DNA of 8,552 nt from Deltaproteobacteria bacterium (GTDB taxonomy: Bacteria; Desulfobacterota; Syntrophia; Syntrophales; Fen-1087). Under the pieces are notes generated by a model. The model had not been told where the DNA came from. It saw nothing but the letters and a program-made list of their open reading frames with translations, and did not search any database. Shown here piece by piece: positions 1-6,162 of the stretch; the stretch's first letter is position 1, and each line of letters starts with the position of its first letter. The position numbers were made by a program, and so were the translations under genes. The stretch lies in NCBI GenBank assembly GCA_026388595.1, contig JAPLJM010000315.1, positions 1 through 8,552 of the forward strand. The letters are read 5' to 3'.

Positions 1-852
1 GTCAAGTATGAGGAAATCGGCAAGGCCTTCAAAAACAAGAAACTTGTTGTCCTGTCTTTGTTGCAAAACTGGATTATCGGACCTGTTGTCATGTGGATTT
101 TGGCGGTCATCTTCCTCAGGGACTATCCGGAGTATATGATCGGTGTCATCCTTGTCGGCCTGGCTCGATGCATCGCCATGGTGATTGTCTGGAATGAGCT
201 GTCCGAGGGCGATCGTGAAGTGGCCGTCGGCCTTGTAGCCCTGAATGCCGTGTTCCAGGTCCTCTTCTACGCAGTTTATATCTACCTGTTCGTCACGGTT
301 GCCTTGAACGCCTTCGGCCTCGCCAAGGGTGTGAATGTCAATATTTCCATGTGGGAGGCAGCCAAAACCGTCTTCATTTTCTTGGGCATTCCCTTCCTGG
401 CAGGGGTCATCACCCGTTATGCCGTCATTGCCTCCAGGGGGAAGGCCTGGCTGGAGCAGGCCCTGATCCCGAAAATCGCCCCGATCACCCTGATCGCCCT
501 TCTGTTTACCATCATTATCATGTTCGCCACCCAGGGAAGCAAGATCATTGCCTCACCCCTTGATGTTCTCATTATTGCCATTCCCATGACAATCTACTTC
601 TTTGCCATGTGGTTCGTTACCTTCTTCATCGCCCGAAGAATGAACGCCACGTACCCCCAGACCGCAGCTTTAGCCTTCACGGCGGCAAGCAACGACTTTG
701 AGCTGGCCATCGCCGTGGCCATCGCCATCTTCGGCATCGGCTCCGGCCAGGCCTTTGCCACGGTCATCGGACCGCTTCTGGAGGTGCCGATTCTGGTTCT
801 TCTCGTCAATGTGGCCCTGTCATTTAAGGGGAAGTATTTTTCGCGACCTTAG
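1..852 (+). CDS. acr3: ACR3-family arsenite efflux permease, 5'-truncated by window edge
   Basis: The reading frame is open from base 1 to a TAG at 850-852, leaving 283 visible codons of a protein that is normally about 350 residues. The start and first membrane segments lie upstream of the window. The visible part is strongly hydrophobic with repeated membrane-spanning stretches. It carries the two hallmarks of the ACR3 (BART superfamily) arsenite exporters: the cysteine in GLARCIAMV at visible codon 57, and the glutamate in SNDFELAIA at visible codon 234, which is followed by a long helix and an IGPLLEVP segment. These residues are known to be essential in characterised ACR3 proteins. The protein should expel As(OH)3/arsenite through the inner membrane using the proton motive force. 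The stop is 75 bases before the next permease gene on the same strand, so co-transcription is likely. No arsR or arsC is visible here and any would have to lie upstream. Confidence 0.93.
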   Translation, partial: VKYEEIGKAFKNKKLVVLSLLQNWIIGPVVMWILAVIFLRDYPEYMIGVILVGLARCIAMVIVWNELSEGDREVAVGLVALNAVFQVLFYAVYIYLFVTVALNAFGLAKGVNVNISMWEAAKTVFIFLGIPFLAGVITRYAVIASRGKAWLEQALIPKIAPITLIALLFTIIIMFATQGSKIIASPLDVLIIAIPMTIYFFAMWFVTFFIARRMNATYPQTAALAFTAASNDFELAIAVAIAIFGIGSGQAFATVIGPLLEVPILVLLVNVALSFKGKYFSRP

Positions 853-870
853 CTAAAATGAAGGAGTGTT

Positions 871-903
871 ATGAATTTTGTGGTTTTTATGAATCGCGAT
901 TAA
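871..903 (+). CDS. possible 10-codon leader peptide ahead of the arsP-like gene
   Basis: An AAGGAG Shine-Dalgarno sequence at 861-865 stands about six bases before ATG 871. The frame encodes MNFVVFMNRD and ends at TAA 901. It is followed in the same frame by TAA, TGA and TGA, giving four consecutive stop codons across 901-912. The permease start is at 928. The ribosome-binding site is at least as good as that of the permease itself, so ribosomes probably load here. Whether the peptide has a regulatory role, such as translational coupling or leader control, or is only a chance ORF cannot be decided from one sequence. It shows no run of regulatory codons and no clear attenuator hairpin. Confidence 0.2.
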   Translation: MNFVVFMNRD

Positions 904-927
904 TAATGATGAAAGGATAATGAAGAC

Positions 928-1878
928 ATGATCAAAATTTTTGCCGACTGGCTGACCTACAGCGCATTCAACATGGCGGCGGGTACTCATCTGGCCGATG
1001 CCGTCAATTTCTTCGTCTATGACACCATCAAGATCATCCTGATGCTGACGGTGATCATCTATATCGTTTCCATTATCCGGAGCTTTTTCCCGCCGGAAAA
1101 GGTTAAAAACGTTCTGGCCGGCAAGACAGAATTTACGGGCAATATCCTGGCGTCCATGCTGGGTATTGTCACACCTTTCTGTTCCTGCTCGGCGGTTCCC
1201 GTCTTCATCGGGTTCCTCGAAGCGGGAGTGCCGCTGGGTGTGACCCTCTCTTTTCTGATCGCATCGCCCATGATCAACGAGGTAGCCCTGGTGCTGCTCT
1301 GGGGCCTCTTCGGCGCCAAGATCGCCCTCATCTATATCGGCACCGGCATGGTTGTGGCCATAACGGCGGGTTTTATTCTGGGAAAGATCCCGGCTGTGGA
1401 AAAGATGGTGGAAGACTATGTCTGGGAGATCCGGATGGGCGAGGTAATACTGCCGGAGCTGACCTGGAAGGACCGCTTCGAGCAGGCCTCTGATCATACC
1501 AAGGATATCCTGAAGCGGGTGATCCTTTACGTCATCCTGGGCATCGGTGTCGGGGCCGTCATCCACGGCTATGCGCCCATTGATTTCGTTGCCAAATATG
1601 CCGGACGGGATAATCCTCTTGCCGTTCCCCTGGCTGTCCTGATCGCCATCCCCCTCTATTCGAACGCCGCCGGTACGATCCCCATCGTCCAGGCCCTGAT
1701 GGGCAAGGGCATGCCCCTGGGAACGGTCCTGGCCTTCATGATGGCGGTGACAGCCATTTCTTTTCCAGAAATGGTCATCCTCAGGAAGGTATTGAAGGTT
1801 AAGCTGCTCGTCATTTTTGCCGCAATTATGACGGTCGCCATTATCATGGTGGGTTATCTGTTTAACGCAATCATCTGA
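928..1878 (+). CDS. arsP: ArsP/COG0701-family permease (organoarsenical-efflux-like)
   Basis: This 316-residue membrane protein belongs to the DUF318/ArsP_1 permease family. It has two similar halves of membrane segments separated by a charged cytoplasmic loop at about residues 145-190. The first half carries the signature TPFCSCSAVPVF, with Cys85 and Cys87, followed by a G-P-L-G-V-T and SPMINE segment. The second half has the equivalent NAAGTIPIVQ and PLGTVLAFMM stretches. Characterised ArsP members export trivalent organoarsenicals such as MAs(III) and roxarsone(III), and conserved cysteines are implicated in binding. Many COG0701 relatives have no tested substrate, so the specificity here is inferred from the ACR3 neighbour. 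The ATG at 928 has an AAAGGA ribosome-binding site about ten bases upstream. The next gene begins 14 bases after the stop, indicating one operon. Confidence 0.85.
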   Translation: MIKIFADWLTYSAFNMAAGTHLADAVNFFVYDTIKIILMLTVIIYIVSIIRSFFPPEKVKNVLAGKTEFTGNILASMLGIVTPFCSCSAVPVFIGFLEAGVPLGVTLSFLIASPMINEVALVLLWGLFGAKIALIYIGTGMVVAITAGFILGKIPAVEKMVEDYVWEIRMGEVILPELTWKDRFEQASDHTKDILKRVILYVILGIGVGAVIHGYAPIDFVAKYAGRDNPLAVPLAVLIAIPLYSNAAGTIPIVQALMGKGMPLGTVLAFMMAVTAISFPEMVILRKVLKVKLLVIFAAIMTVAIIMVGYLFNAII

Positions 1879-1892
1879 ATCGAAGGAGGTAT

Positions 1893-2294
1893 ATGATGAC
1901 TGAATCATGCTGTGCGGGCGGCAGCAACCGGATGATTATCTGGTGCGCCGGGGCGGCGAATGTGGGTCAGATGACCAACCAGATCGCCGTGGAATTAAGC
2001 CAGGAAGGCTGTGGACGGCTCTTCTGTCTGGCTGGAATTGCCGCTCACCGGGGCGGCTTCGTGCGTTCTGTCAAAGACGCCGAAGACATGCTTGTCCTTG
2101 ACGGCTGTCCCATCGCCTGCGCGAAACAAATCATCGAACATGTCGAGGCGATGCCGAAGAACCATTTCGTCATCACGGAATTCGGCGTGGAAAAAGCAAT
2201 GGGCGCCACCCTCGACCGGGACGCGCTGGAGCGGATCAAGGAAACCATCAAGGCCGCCCTTCAGGGTATAAACATCGGTAGCGAGGATCAATAA
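1893..2294 (+). CDS. DGC-domain putative zinc-binding protein
   Basis: This 133-residue soluble protein is of the DGC family, annotated elsewhere as putative zinc-binding. The family motif DGCPIACAK is at about residues 70-78, with Cys72 and Cys76. An N-terminal IIWCAGAANVGQ segment (Cys18) resembles a nucleotide- or metal-binding loop. GCGRLFCLAGIAAH adds Cys40 and Cys45, and the extreme N-terminus has an extra Cys6-Cys7 pair in TESCCAGG. Seven cysteines in the first 78 residues fit binding of a soft metal or metalloid. The start is an ATG-ATG pair at 1893/1896 behind a near-perfect AAGGAGGT at 1883-1890, so high expression is likely. There is no signal peptide, so the protein is cytoplasmic. 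The enzymatic role of the family is unknown. Its position between an ArsP-like permease and a reductase-like gene suggests metal(loid) delivery or sensing, which is inference. Confidence 0.8.
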   Translation: MMTESCCAGGSNRMIIWCAGAANVGQMTNQIAVELSQEGCGRLFCLAGIAAHRGGFVRSVKDAEDMLVLDGCPIACAKQIIEHVEAMPKNHFVITEFGVEKAMGATLDRDALERIKETIKAALQGINIGSEDQ

Positions 2295-2311
2295 AGAAAA
2301 GGAGAATGGTC

Positions 2312-3094
2312 ATGATGAAAACAAAATCGGTCGGTTTTATTGGCGGTGGGAGGATTACACAGATCATCCTTGGCGGTTTCAAGAAGAAAGGCAAAGGGTT
2401 CAAAGAGGTCGTCGTCAGCGATGCTAGTGAGGACGTTTTGCAAAAATTAAAGGCCAAATTCCCCGATGTCAAAATTCACCATAACGGCAACGCTAATGCC
2501 GCTTCCCGGGATATCGTCTTTTTAGCCCTTCATCCTCCCGCGATCGGCGGTACATTGGGTGAATTAAAACCGCATCTTCGTGCAAACGCGACACTGGTTT
2601 CCCTTGCGCCCAAGGCAAGCATTGCCAGTCTTTCCACAGGGCTTGGCGGTTTTAACAGAATCGTCCGGATGATCCCCAACGCCCCTGCCGTGATGAACAA
2701 GGGATATAATCCCGTGGCGTTTTCTCAAGCTTTCGACAAGAAAGAGAAGAAGGACCTGTCCGACTTTTTCAAAGTTCTCGGAGACTGTCCTGAAGTTGAG
2801 GAGGAGAAACTTGAAGCCTACGCCATCCTGACGGCCATGGGGCCGACCTATTTCTGGTTCCAGCTCAATGAGCTGCAGAAACTTGGCGAATCCTTCGGTC
2901 TGACCGCCAAAGAAACGGACAAAGCGTTGTCTAAAATGATGAAAGGGGCGATGAAGACGCTGTTCGAGTCGGGCTTGTCCTTTGCAGACGTCATGGACCT
3001 GATTCCCTTGAAACCCCTGGGCGAAGAGGACGCCAACATCCGGGCAATTTACAAAAACAAACTTGAGGGGCTTTATCAGAAATTGAAAGGGTAA
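2312..3094 (+). CDS. Pyrroline-5-carboxylate-reductase-like NAD(P)-binding protein, atypical
   Basis: This protein of about 260 residues has the two-domain ProC architecture. The N-terminal Rossmann fold shows the dinucleotide loop GFIGGGRITQ and a later FLALHPPAIGG strand-turn. The C-terminal helical domain resembles the P5CR dimer domain in AMGPTYFWFQLNELQKLG and MMKGAMKTLFESG. In true P5C reductases the next segment is an SPGG(T/S)T motif that forms the substrate site. Here the matching position reads DLIPLKPLGEED, so proline synthesis is doubtful. I place the start at ATG 2312, seven bases after GGAG at 2301-2304. An ATG at 2306 is too close to that site, and 2315 is also possible. It follows the DGC gene by only 17 bases. 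A broken copy of the same family lies at 6163-6450. The likely biochemical class is an NAD(P)H-dependent oxidoreductase of unknown substrate. Confidence 0.75.
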   Translation: MMKTKSVGFIGGGRITQIILGGFKKKGKGFKEVVVSDASEDVLQKLKAKFPDVKIHHNGNANAASRDIVFLALHPPAIGGTLGELKPHLRANATLVSLAPKASIASLSTGLGGFNRIVRMIPNAPAVMNKGYNPVAFSQAFDKKEKKDLSDFFKVLGDCPEVEEEKLEAYAILTAMGPTYFWFQLNELQKLGESFGLTAKETDKALSKMMKGAMKTLFESGLSFADVMDLIPLKPLGEEDANIRAIYKNKLEGLYQKLKG

Positions 3095-3163
3095 AGGGCA
3101 GCGACGTTTATCTTGATTTCGATCCCTTAATAAATAAGCGGCAGTGAAGGAATAGAATAAAAA

Positions 3164-3550
3164 ATGAAGAAAATAAATGTGTTGGCAATCGCAATCCTGT
3201 TCGTCTGTTTGACCCTGCTGATACCTGGCAGCGCCCTTCTTTTCGGTATGGAGACGAAGCAGGTTCCCGTCAAAGGCAAGGTGACGATGGTCGATCTGGG
3301 CGCCGCATCCTGCATCCCCTGCAAGATGATGGCGCCGATCCTCGAAAAGCTGGAGAAACACTACAGGGGAAAGGCCGTGGTCGTTTTCATCGATCTCAGA
3401 TACGACCGGGAAGCCGCCCAGCGTTTCGGCGTCCGGGCCATTCCTACCCAGATTTTCTTCGACAAAAACGGGAAAGAGGTCAATCGCCACATCGGATTCA
3501 TGAGCGAGGAGGCCATTGTGGCTCAGCTTCAGTCAATGGGCGTCAAGTAG
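3164..3550 (+). CDS. Exported or membrane-anchored thioredoxin-family protein (CIPC)
   Basis: This 128-residue protein starts with a Sec signal or membrane anchor (residues about 4-27; MKK then a long hydrophobic run). A complete small thioredoxin domain follows. The active site is Cys50-Ile-Pro-Cys53 followed by KMMAPILEKL, and the cis-proline loop is AIPTQIFF (Pro94). The residues before the first cysteine are GAAS instead of the usual tryptophan-containing WAxW, which should alter redox potential or partner choice. There is no clear lipobox. It ends only 15 bases before the ccdA ATG, and CcdA proteins are known to reduce exactly this kind of periplasmic thioredoxin. The start ATG has an AAGGA site about 12 bases upstream, a little far. 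A gap of 69 bases separates it from the reductase-like gene. Small thioredoxins beside COG0701 permeases are common in anaerobes. Confidence 0.87.
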   Translation: MKKINVLAIAILFVCLTLLIPGSALLFGMETKQVPVKGKVTMVDLGAASCIPCKMMAPILEKLEKHYRGKAVVVFIDLRYDREAAQRFGVRAIPTQIFFDKNGKEVNRHIGFMSEEAIVAQLQSMGVK

Positions 3551-3565
3551 AGGGCGCATTTGATC

Positions 3566-4270
3566 ATGGAATCTTTCTTTCTCACGATCAACCACTGGAT
3601 GACAGACGCCCCTGCGATTGCCGCCCTGGGGTGCTTCCTCTGGGGCATGGTCAGCGTCCTGTTCAGTCCCTGCCATCTGGCTTCCATTCCCCTGATTGTT
3701 GCCTATGTGGGCGGACAGGAAGAGATCTTACAGCCCCGCCAGGCCGGCGCCTATTCCATTGCCTTTACCCTCGGCCTGTTTATCATCATCGCCGCGATTG
3801 GCATTGTCTGCGCCCTTCTGGGCCGGATGCTCGGTGATGTGGGGAATTACTGGCAGGTTATCATCGGCCTGGTTCTAATCTGGGTGGCCCTGGGCATGAT
3901 GGGCGTGGAATCGTGCTCCACCTCCGGCAGCCTGCTTTATCGTTTCAACCTGCGGGGGCTCTGGGGTGCTTTTGCTCTGGGCCTGGCCTATGGCTTTCTG
4001 TCCGGGTCCTGCACCTTTGGCTTCATTGCGCCCATTCTGGCCATCATCACGATCCAGCAGCAGCTGGTGATCGGTGTCCTGTTTATTGTTTTGTTCGCCC
4101 TTGGCCATTGTCTACCCATCGTCATTGCCGGCAGCTCCACCGCTTTTGTCCGCAAAATGATTGAAAACCAGCGCTGGCAGGGAGCGGGGTTGTGGTTCCG
4201 CAAAGGCGCCGGGGCACTCATCGCTATTTTGGGAATCTACTTTATCGGCAATCCCTTTTGGGGAAATTGA
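3566..4270 (+). CDS. ccdA: CcdA/DsbD-type transmembrane electron transporter
   Basis: This 234-residue integral membrane protein has about six hydrophobic segments. It belongs to the CcdA family, which passes electrons from cytoplasmic thioredoxin through a membrane-embedded cysteine pair to extracytoplasmic thiol proteins. The two expected cysteines are visible about 113 residues apart: Cys36 in LFSPCHLASIP of the first membrane segment and Cys149 in SGSCTFGFIAPIL of the fourth. ATG 3566 is preferred over a TTG at 3560, with a purine-rich AGAGGG stretch about ten bases before it. It lies immediately behind the exported thioredoxin gene, so the two probably form a functional pair. CcdA proteins also serve cytochrome c maturation, but no cytochrome genes or CxxCH motifs occur in the window. 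A role in keeping local periplasmic thiol proteins reduced is therefore more likely. Confidence 0.9.
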   Translation: MESFFLTINHWMTDAPAIAALGCFLWGMVSVLFSPCHLASIPLIVAYVGGQEEILQPRQAGAYSIAFTLGLFIIIAAIGIVCALLGRMLGDVGNYWQVIIGLVLIWVALGMMGVESCSTSGSLLYRFNLRGLWGAFALGLAYGFLSGSCTFGFIAPILAIITIQQQLVIGVLFIVLFALGHCLPIVIAGSSTAFVRKMIENQRWQGAGLWFRKGAGALIAILGIYFIGNPFWGN

Positions 4271-4287
4271 AGGTGACAGCAAAAACC

Positions 4288-4315
4288 TTGACTACCTTTT
4301 GAAATAACAGATAAA
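4288..4315 (+). promoter_or_regulatory. Candidate sigma70-type promoter
   Basis: TTGACT (4288-4293, five of six to consensus) is followed after 16 bases by GATAAA (4310-4315, four of six). It lies just after the ccdA stop and about 110 bases ahead of the GTG start at 4427. The 156-base gap is otherwise gene-free and A+T-rich, so this is a plausible independent promoter for the small exported protein and the rhodanese genes behind it. The call rests on consensus matching alone. Confidence 0.35.
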
Positions 4316-4426
4316 AATGCCTGCTTGGTGAGGGAAATAGAGAAAAGTGATAATAAAAGACCTTCTTTGTTCATTCTGGGGAGGTGACCGTAGGGATTAT
4401 TTAACCATAGAAAGGGGGACAAAAGG

Positions 4427-4717
4427 GTGAGGAAGGTAGTATTTGTAGTGATTGCATTAGTGATGGTGTTCATGCTCCTAGCGCCGGTGATGGCGCAGGA
4501 ACTGATGAGGGTAAGGGGCACGGTTACTAAGATCGATACTGAAACCATGAGTGTAACCATCGAACCCGAGGGAGGGGCTAAAGTCACGGTAATAATGGGG
4601 AATGCCGAATCGCTCTCCAGGGTTAAAGTAGGTGAAACGGTGGAGTCGCGGTACACGGTTTCGGAAGGCAAAAACATCGGGAAAAGGCTCCGAAAGGTTT
4701 CAGAAGGCTGCGAATAA
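4427..4717 (+). CDS. Small exported beta-rich protein (DUF5666/OB-fold-like)
   Basis: This 96-residue protein has a clear Sec signal peptide (residues 1-23, MRK then a long hydrophobic core, likely cleavage VMA/QE). The short mature part alternates beta-strand-like segments: RVRGTVTKID, MSVTIEPEGG, AKVTVIMG, LSRVKVGETVESRY. This pattern (V.G.V..ID...–vti–vkvGd.V) resembles small periplasmic OB/CusF-like or DUF5666 domains, but no CusF copper ligands (Met/His/Trp set) are present, so metal binding is not supported. One cysteine sits near the C-terminus (Cys95), where it could form a mixed disulfide. The start is GTG 4427, about seven bases behind a purine-rich AAAGGGGGA at 4411-4419. Gene boundaries look sound. 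The function is not recognised, and its placement ahead of the exported rhodanese genes suggests an accessory envelope role. Confidence 0.6.
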   Translation: MRKVVFVVIALVMVFMLLAPVMAQELMRVRGTVTKIDTETMSVTIEPEGGAKVTVIMGNAESLSRVKVGETVESRYTVSEGKNIGKRLRKVSEGCE

Positions 4718-4748
4718 GCAGTAAAACGGGTATTCATCAGGAACCCAC

Positions 4749-4850
4749 GTGAAGCCCAGAGTCGTCAGGTTCATTGTCGGTTTGTCATTCCTTCTGGTAA
4801 GGGCCGCAGAATTCGTAACGGTCAAGCGGAAAACTGATACAGCCCATTAG
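4749..4850 (+). pseudogene. Possible DUF2892-like fragment or 33-residue small protein
   Basis: A GTG at 4749 with AGGA six bases upstream opens a 33-codon frame ending in TAG 4848-4850. Residues 3-16, PRVVRFIVGLSFLL, match the spacing of the N-terminal DUF2892 (YgaP-type inner membrane) signature RxxRxxxGLxxL. The rest of that family, a second membrane helix with a conserved FCP-type segment, is missing, and no other frame supplies it. DUF2892 domains are commonly linked to rhodanese domains, and a rhodanese gene starts 30 bases later, so a decayed partner gene is plausible. A chance ORF is also possible. Confidence 0.25.
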
Positions 4851-4879
4851 GGGCAAAACCTAAAAATTAAGGAGGCAGT

Positions 4880-5569
4880 ATGAAACATTTTTTGTCATTG
4901 ATTTTGGCTCTATCGATTTTCATAGCCACAGGTATCTGTAGTGCCCAGGTTGCAAGCGGTCCATCGATTGCACTCCCCCCTGCAGAGGTTATTATGAATA
5001 TGTGTAAGCAAATGGGCATTGAAGTAGTCGATGGAGACTACGTGGTCTCAAGAATGCCTGACCTTATCAACAAAACAGGCAAAGTGTTTGTCATTGATGC
5101 AAGGCCGGCAAGGACATACGATGACGGGTTCATCCCGACGGCATTCAACATGTTTGACGCAAGATTTAAGCTCATCTACCCCGAGTTTGAAAAATTAAAC
5201 CTTCCGAAAGACACGGAGATATTGATTGGAATAGGAAGGCCTTGCCCCATGAGCCTTAGCGATATCAAAATGCTCAAAGAAAAAGGGTTTACCAATCTGA
5301 AAGCCTTTGTGAAAGCCCCCGTATTCTTTGACAAGTATTTTTCTGAAGTCACCGCCAAGGGAGCAAAAAAACTTATTAGAAATGGTGCCGTTGTCGTTAA
5401 CCTTGCCGACGATGCCGACTTATCTAAATTCTTTGCTGCAAATACCGCAAAGGATAAAGTCATTGTCATTGTGGGTTCGGCCGATAATGTAAAAAATAAT
5501 TATCGTCTGGCTGACAAAGTCTATAAGGCGGGTTACAAGAACACTGCCGTATTAAACGGTAACATTTAA
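4880..5569 (+). CDS. Exported rhodanese-like protein with two halves and displaced cysteine
   Basis: This 229-residue protein has a Sec signal peptide (residues 1-22, cleavage near ICSA/QV). Residues about 45-145 form a rhodanese domain with VFVIDARPARTYDDGFIPTAFNM, matching the family's DxRxxxxYxxGHIxGAxN block. The catalytic-loop equivalent is IGIGRPCPMSL. Counting back from the conserved GF, the usual catalytic position falls on Arg120, while the only cysteine is Cys122, two residues later. Residues about 161-229 look like a second, degenerate rhodanese half: it has VIVIVGSADN where the loop should be, with no cysteine, and ends in AGYKNTAVLNGN. Sulfurtransferase activity may therefore be altered or lost, leaving persulfide or metalloid binding as alternatives. 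The start ATG follows AAGGAGG with ideal spacing. The gene is A+T-richer than ccdA or chrA. It sits 24 bases ahead of the rhodanese lipoprotein gene, most likely in one transcript. Confidence 0.8.
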   Translation: MKHFLSLILALSIFIATGICSAQVASGPSIALPPAEVIMNMCKQMGIEVVDGDYVVSRMPDLINKTGKVFVIDARPARTYDDGFIPTAFNMFDARFKLIYPEFEKLNLPKDTEILIGIGRPCPMSLSDIKMLKEKGFTNLKAFVKAPVFFDKYFSEVTAKGAKKLIRNGAVVVNLADDADLSKFFAANTAKDKVIVIVGSADNVKNNYRLADKVYKAGYKNTAVLNGNI

Positions 5570-5593
5570 AGATATTCAATAAGGGAGGATACC

Positions 5594-6073
5594 ATGAAAA
5601 AACTATCTGTTTTACTTACCGTAGCGGTATTTTTTATGTTTGTTTTTGGATGTGCAGCTCAAAGGCAGGTGGCCCCTGTAAAAGCTGAACCGGGGGTAAC
5701 GGTAAATAAGATTGACGCCATCAAGGCAGGCAAGGAAGATGGGACGATTGACAAAGAATTCTTCAAAAAAATGGTAGCTGAAAAACCGGGAAACGTAACT
5801 CTTGTGGATGTCAGAACGCCGTTTGAATACAAGGCAGGTCACTTTGATGGCGCTAAGCACGTGTTCATCAACGAACTCTTTACCAAGGGATGTGATGATA
5901 CCATTGCTCAGCTTCCAAAAGAAGGGTATGTGGTGTTTGTATGTGCCACGGGTGCAAGGGCCGCCGAGATGTATTTTGGGCTTATTGACGATTGCAAATA
6001 CAAAGATACCAAGCGGCTGTTTTTCCTGGATGCCGACGTTGCATACACACCAAAAGGTCCTGTCATCAAATAA
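5594..6073 (+). CDS. Rhodanese-domain lipoprotein
   Basis: This 159-residue protein has a lipoprotein signal: MKK, a hydrophobic core, then VFGC with Cys20 as the predicted lipidation site and AAQRQ following. A single rhodanese domain covers residues about 50-155. The VTLVDVRTPFEYKAGHFDGAKH segment fits the family, and the active loop FVCATGARAAEM has Cys117 in a canonical CxxGxR arrangement. Persulfide formation and sulfur transfer are therefore expected at the envelope face of the membrane. The C-terminal GG-W segment usual in rhodaneses is replaced by LDADVAYTPKG. Extra cysteines at 100 and 134 could form a disulfide. A strong GGAGG at 5584-5588 lies five bases before the ATG. It follows the previous rhodanese by 24 bases and is followed by an 89-base gap. 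Confidence 0.88.
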   Translation: MKKLSVLLTVAVFFMFVFGCAAQRQVAPVKAEPGVTVNKIDAIKAGKEDGTIDKEFFKKMVAEKPGNVTLVDVRTPFEYKAGHFDGAKHVFINELFTKGCDDTIAQLPKEGYVVFVCATGARAAEMYFGLIDDCKYKDTKRLFFLDADVAYTPKGPVIK

Positions 6074-6162
6074 ATGAATCCCTTCCCCAAGGGGGGAGCA
6101 GCTCATGCTTTCCTTTTGGGAAAAATACATGAGTAATTTCCTTCAGGAAGGAGGCTGTTCGC

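Noticed and set aside
853..1908. 351-codon open frame on the minus strand
   Set aside because: It is the exact antisense of the arsP-like gene and its product is rich in Asp, His, Arg and Gln with no domain. This is a typical shadow of a hydrophobic membrane-protein gene.
3113..3141. Possible promoter before the thioredoxin gene
   Set aside because: TTGATT has no acceptable -10 element at 16-18 bases. The nearby TAATAA is too close.
2564..3490. 308-codon open frame on the minus strand
   Set aside because: It spans the reductase-like gene, an intergenic gap and the thioredoxin gene, all well supported on the + strand, and its product has no recognisable motif.
4347..4430. 27-codon GTG-initiated frame whose stop overlaps the GTG start at 4427
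   Set aside because: There is no convincing ribosome-binding site and no recognisable motif. It is probably leader sequence of the downstream gene.
4847..4863. TTAGG...CCTAA hairpin just before the ribosome-binding site of the first rhodanese
   Set aside because: It is a five-pair, A+T-rich stem with a seven-base loop. It could be chance, and no riboswitch-like elements surround it.
6080..6093. CCCTT-CCCC-AAGGG hairpin after the rhodanese lipoprotein gene as a terminator
   Set aside because: The stem is only five base pairs and no T-run follows, so an intrinsic terminator is not supported.
6139..6152. TCCTT-CAGG-AAGGA hairpin covering the ribosome-binding site of the reductase-like remnant
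   Set aside because: The stem is five base pairs with a four-base loop, too weak to claim regulation, and the gene downstream is broken.
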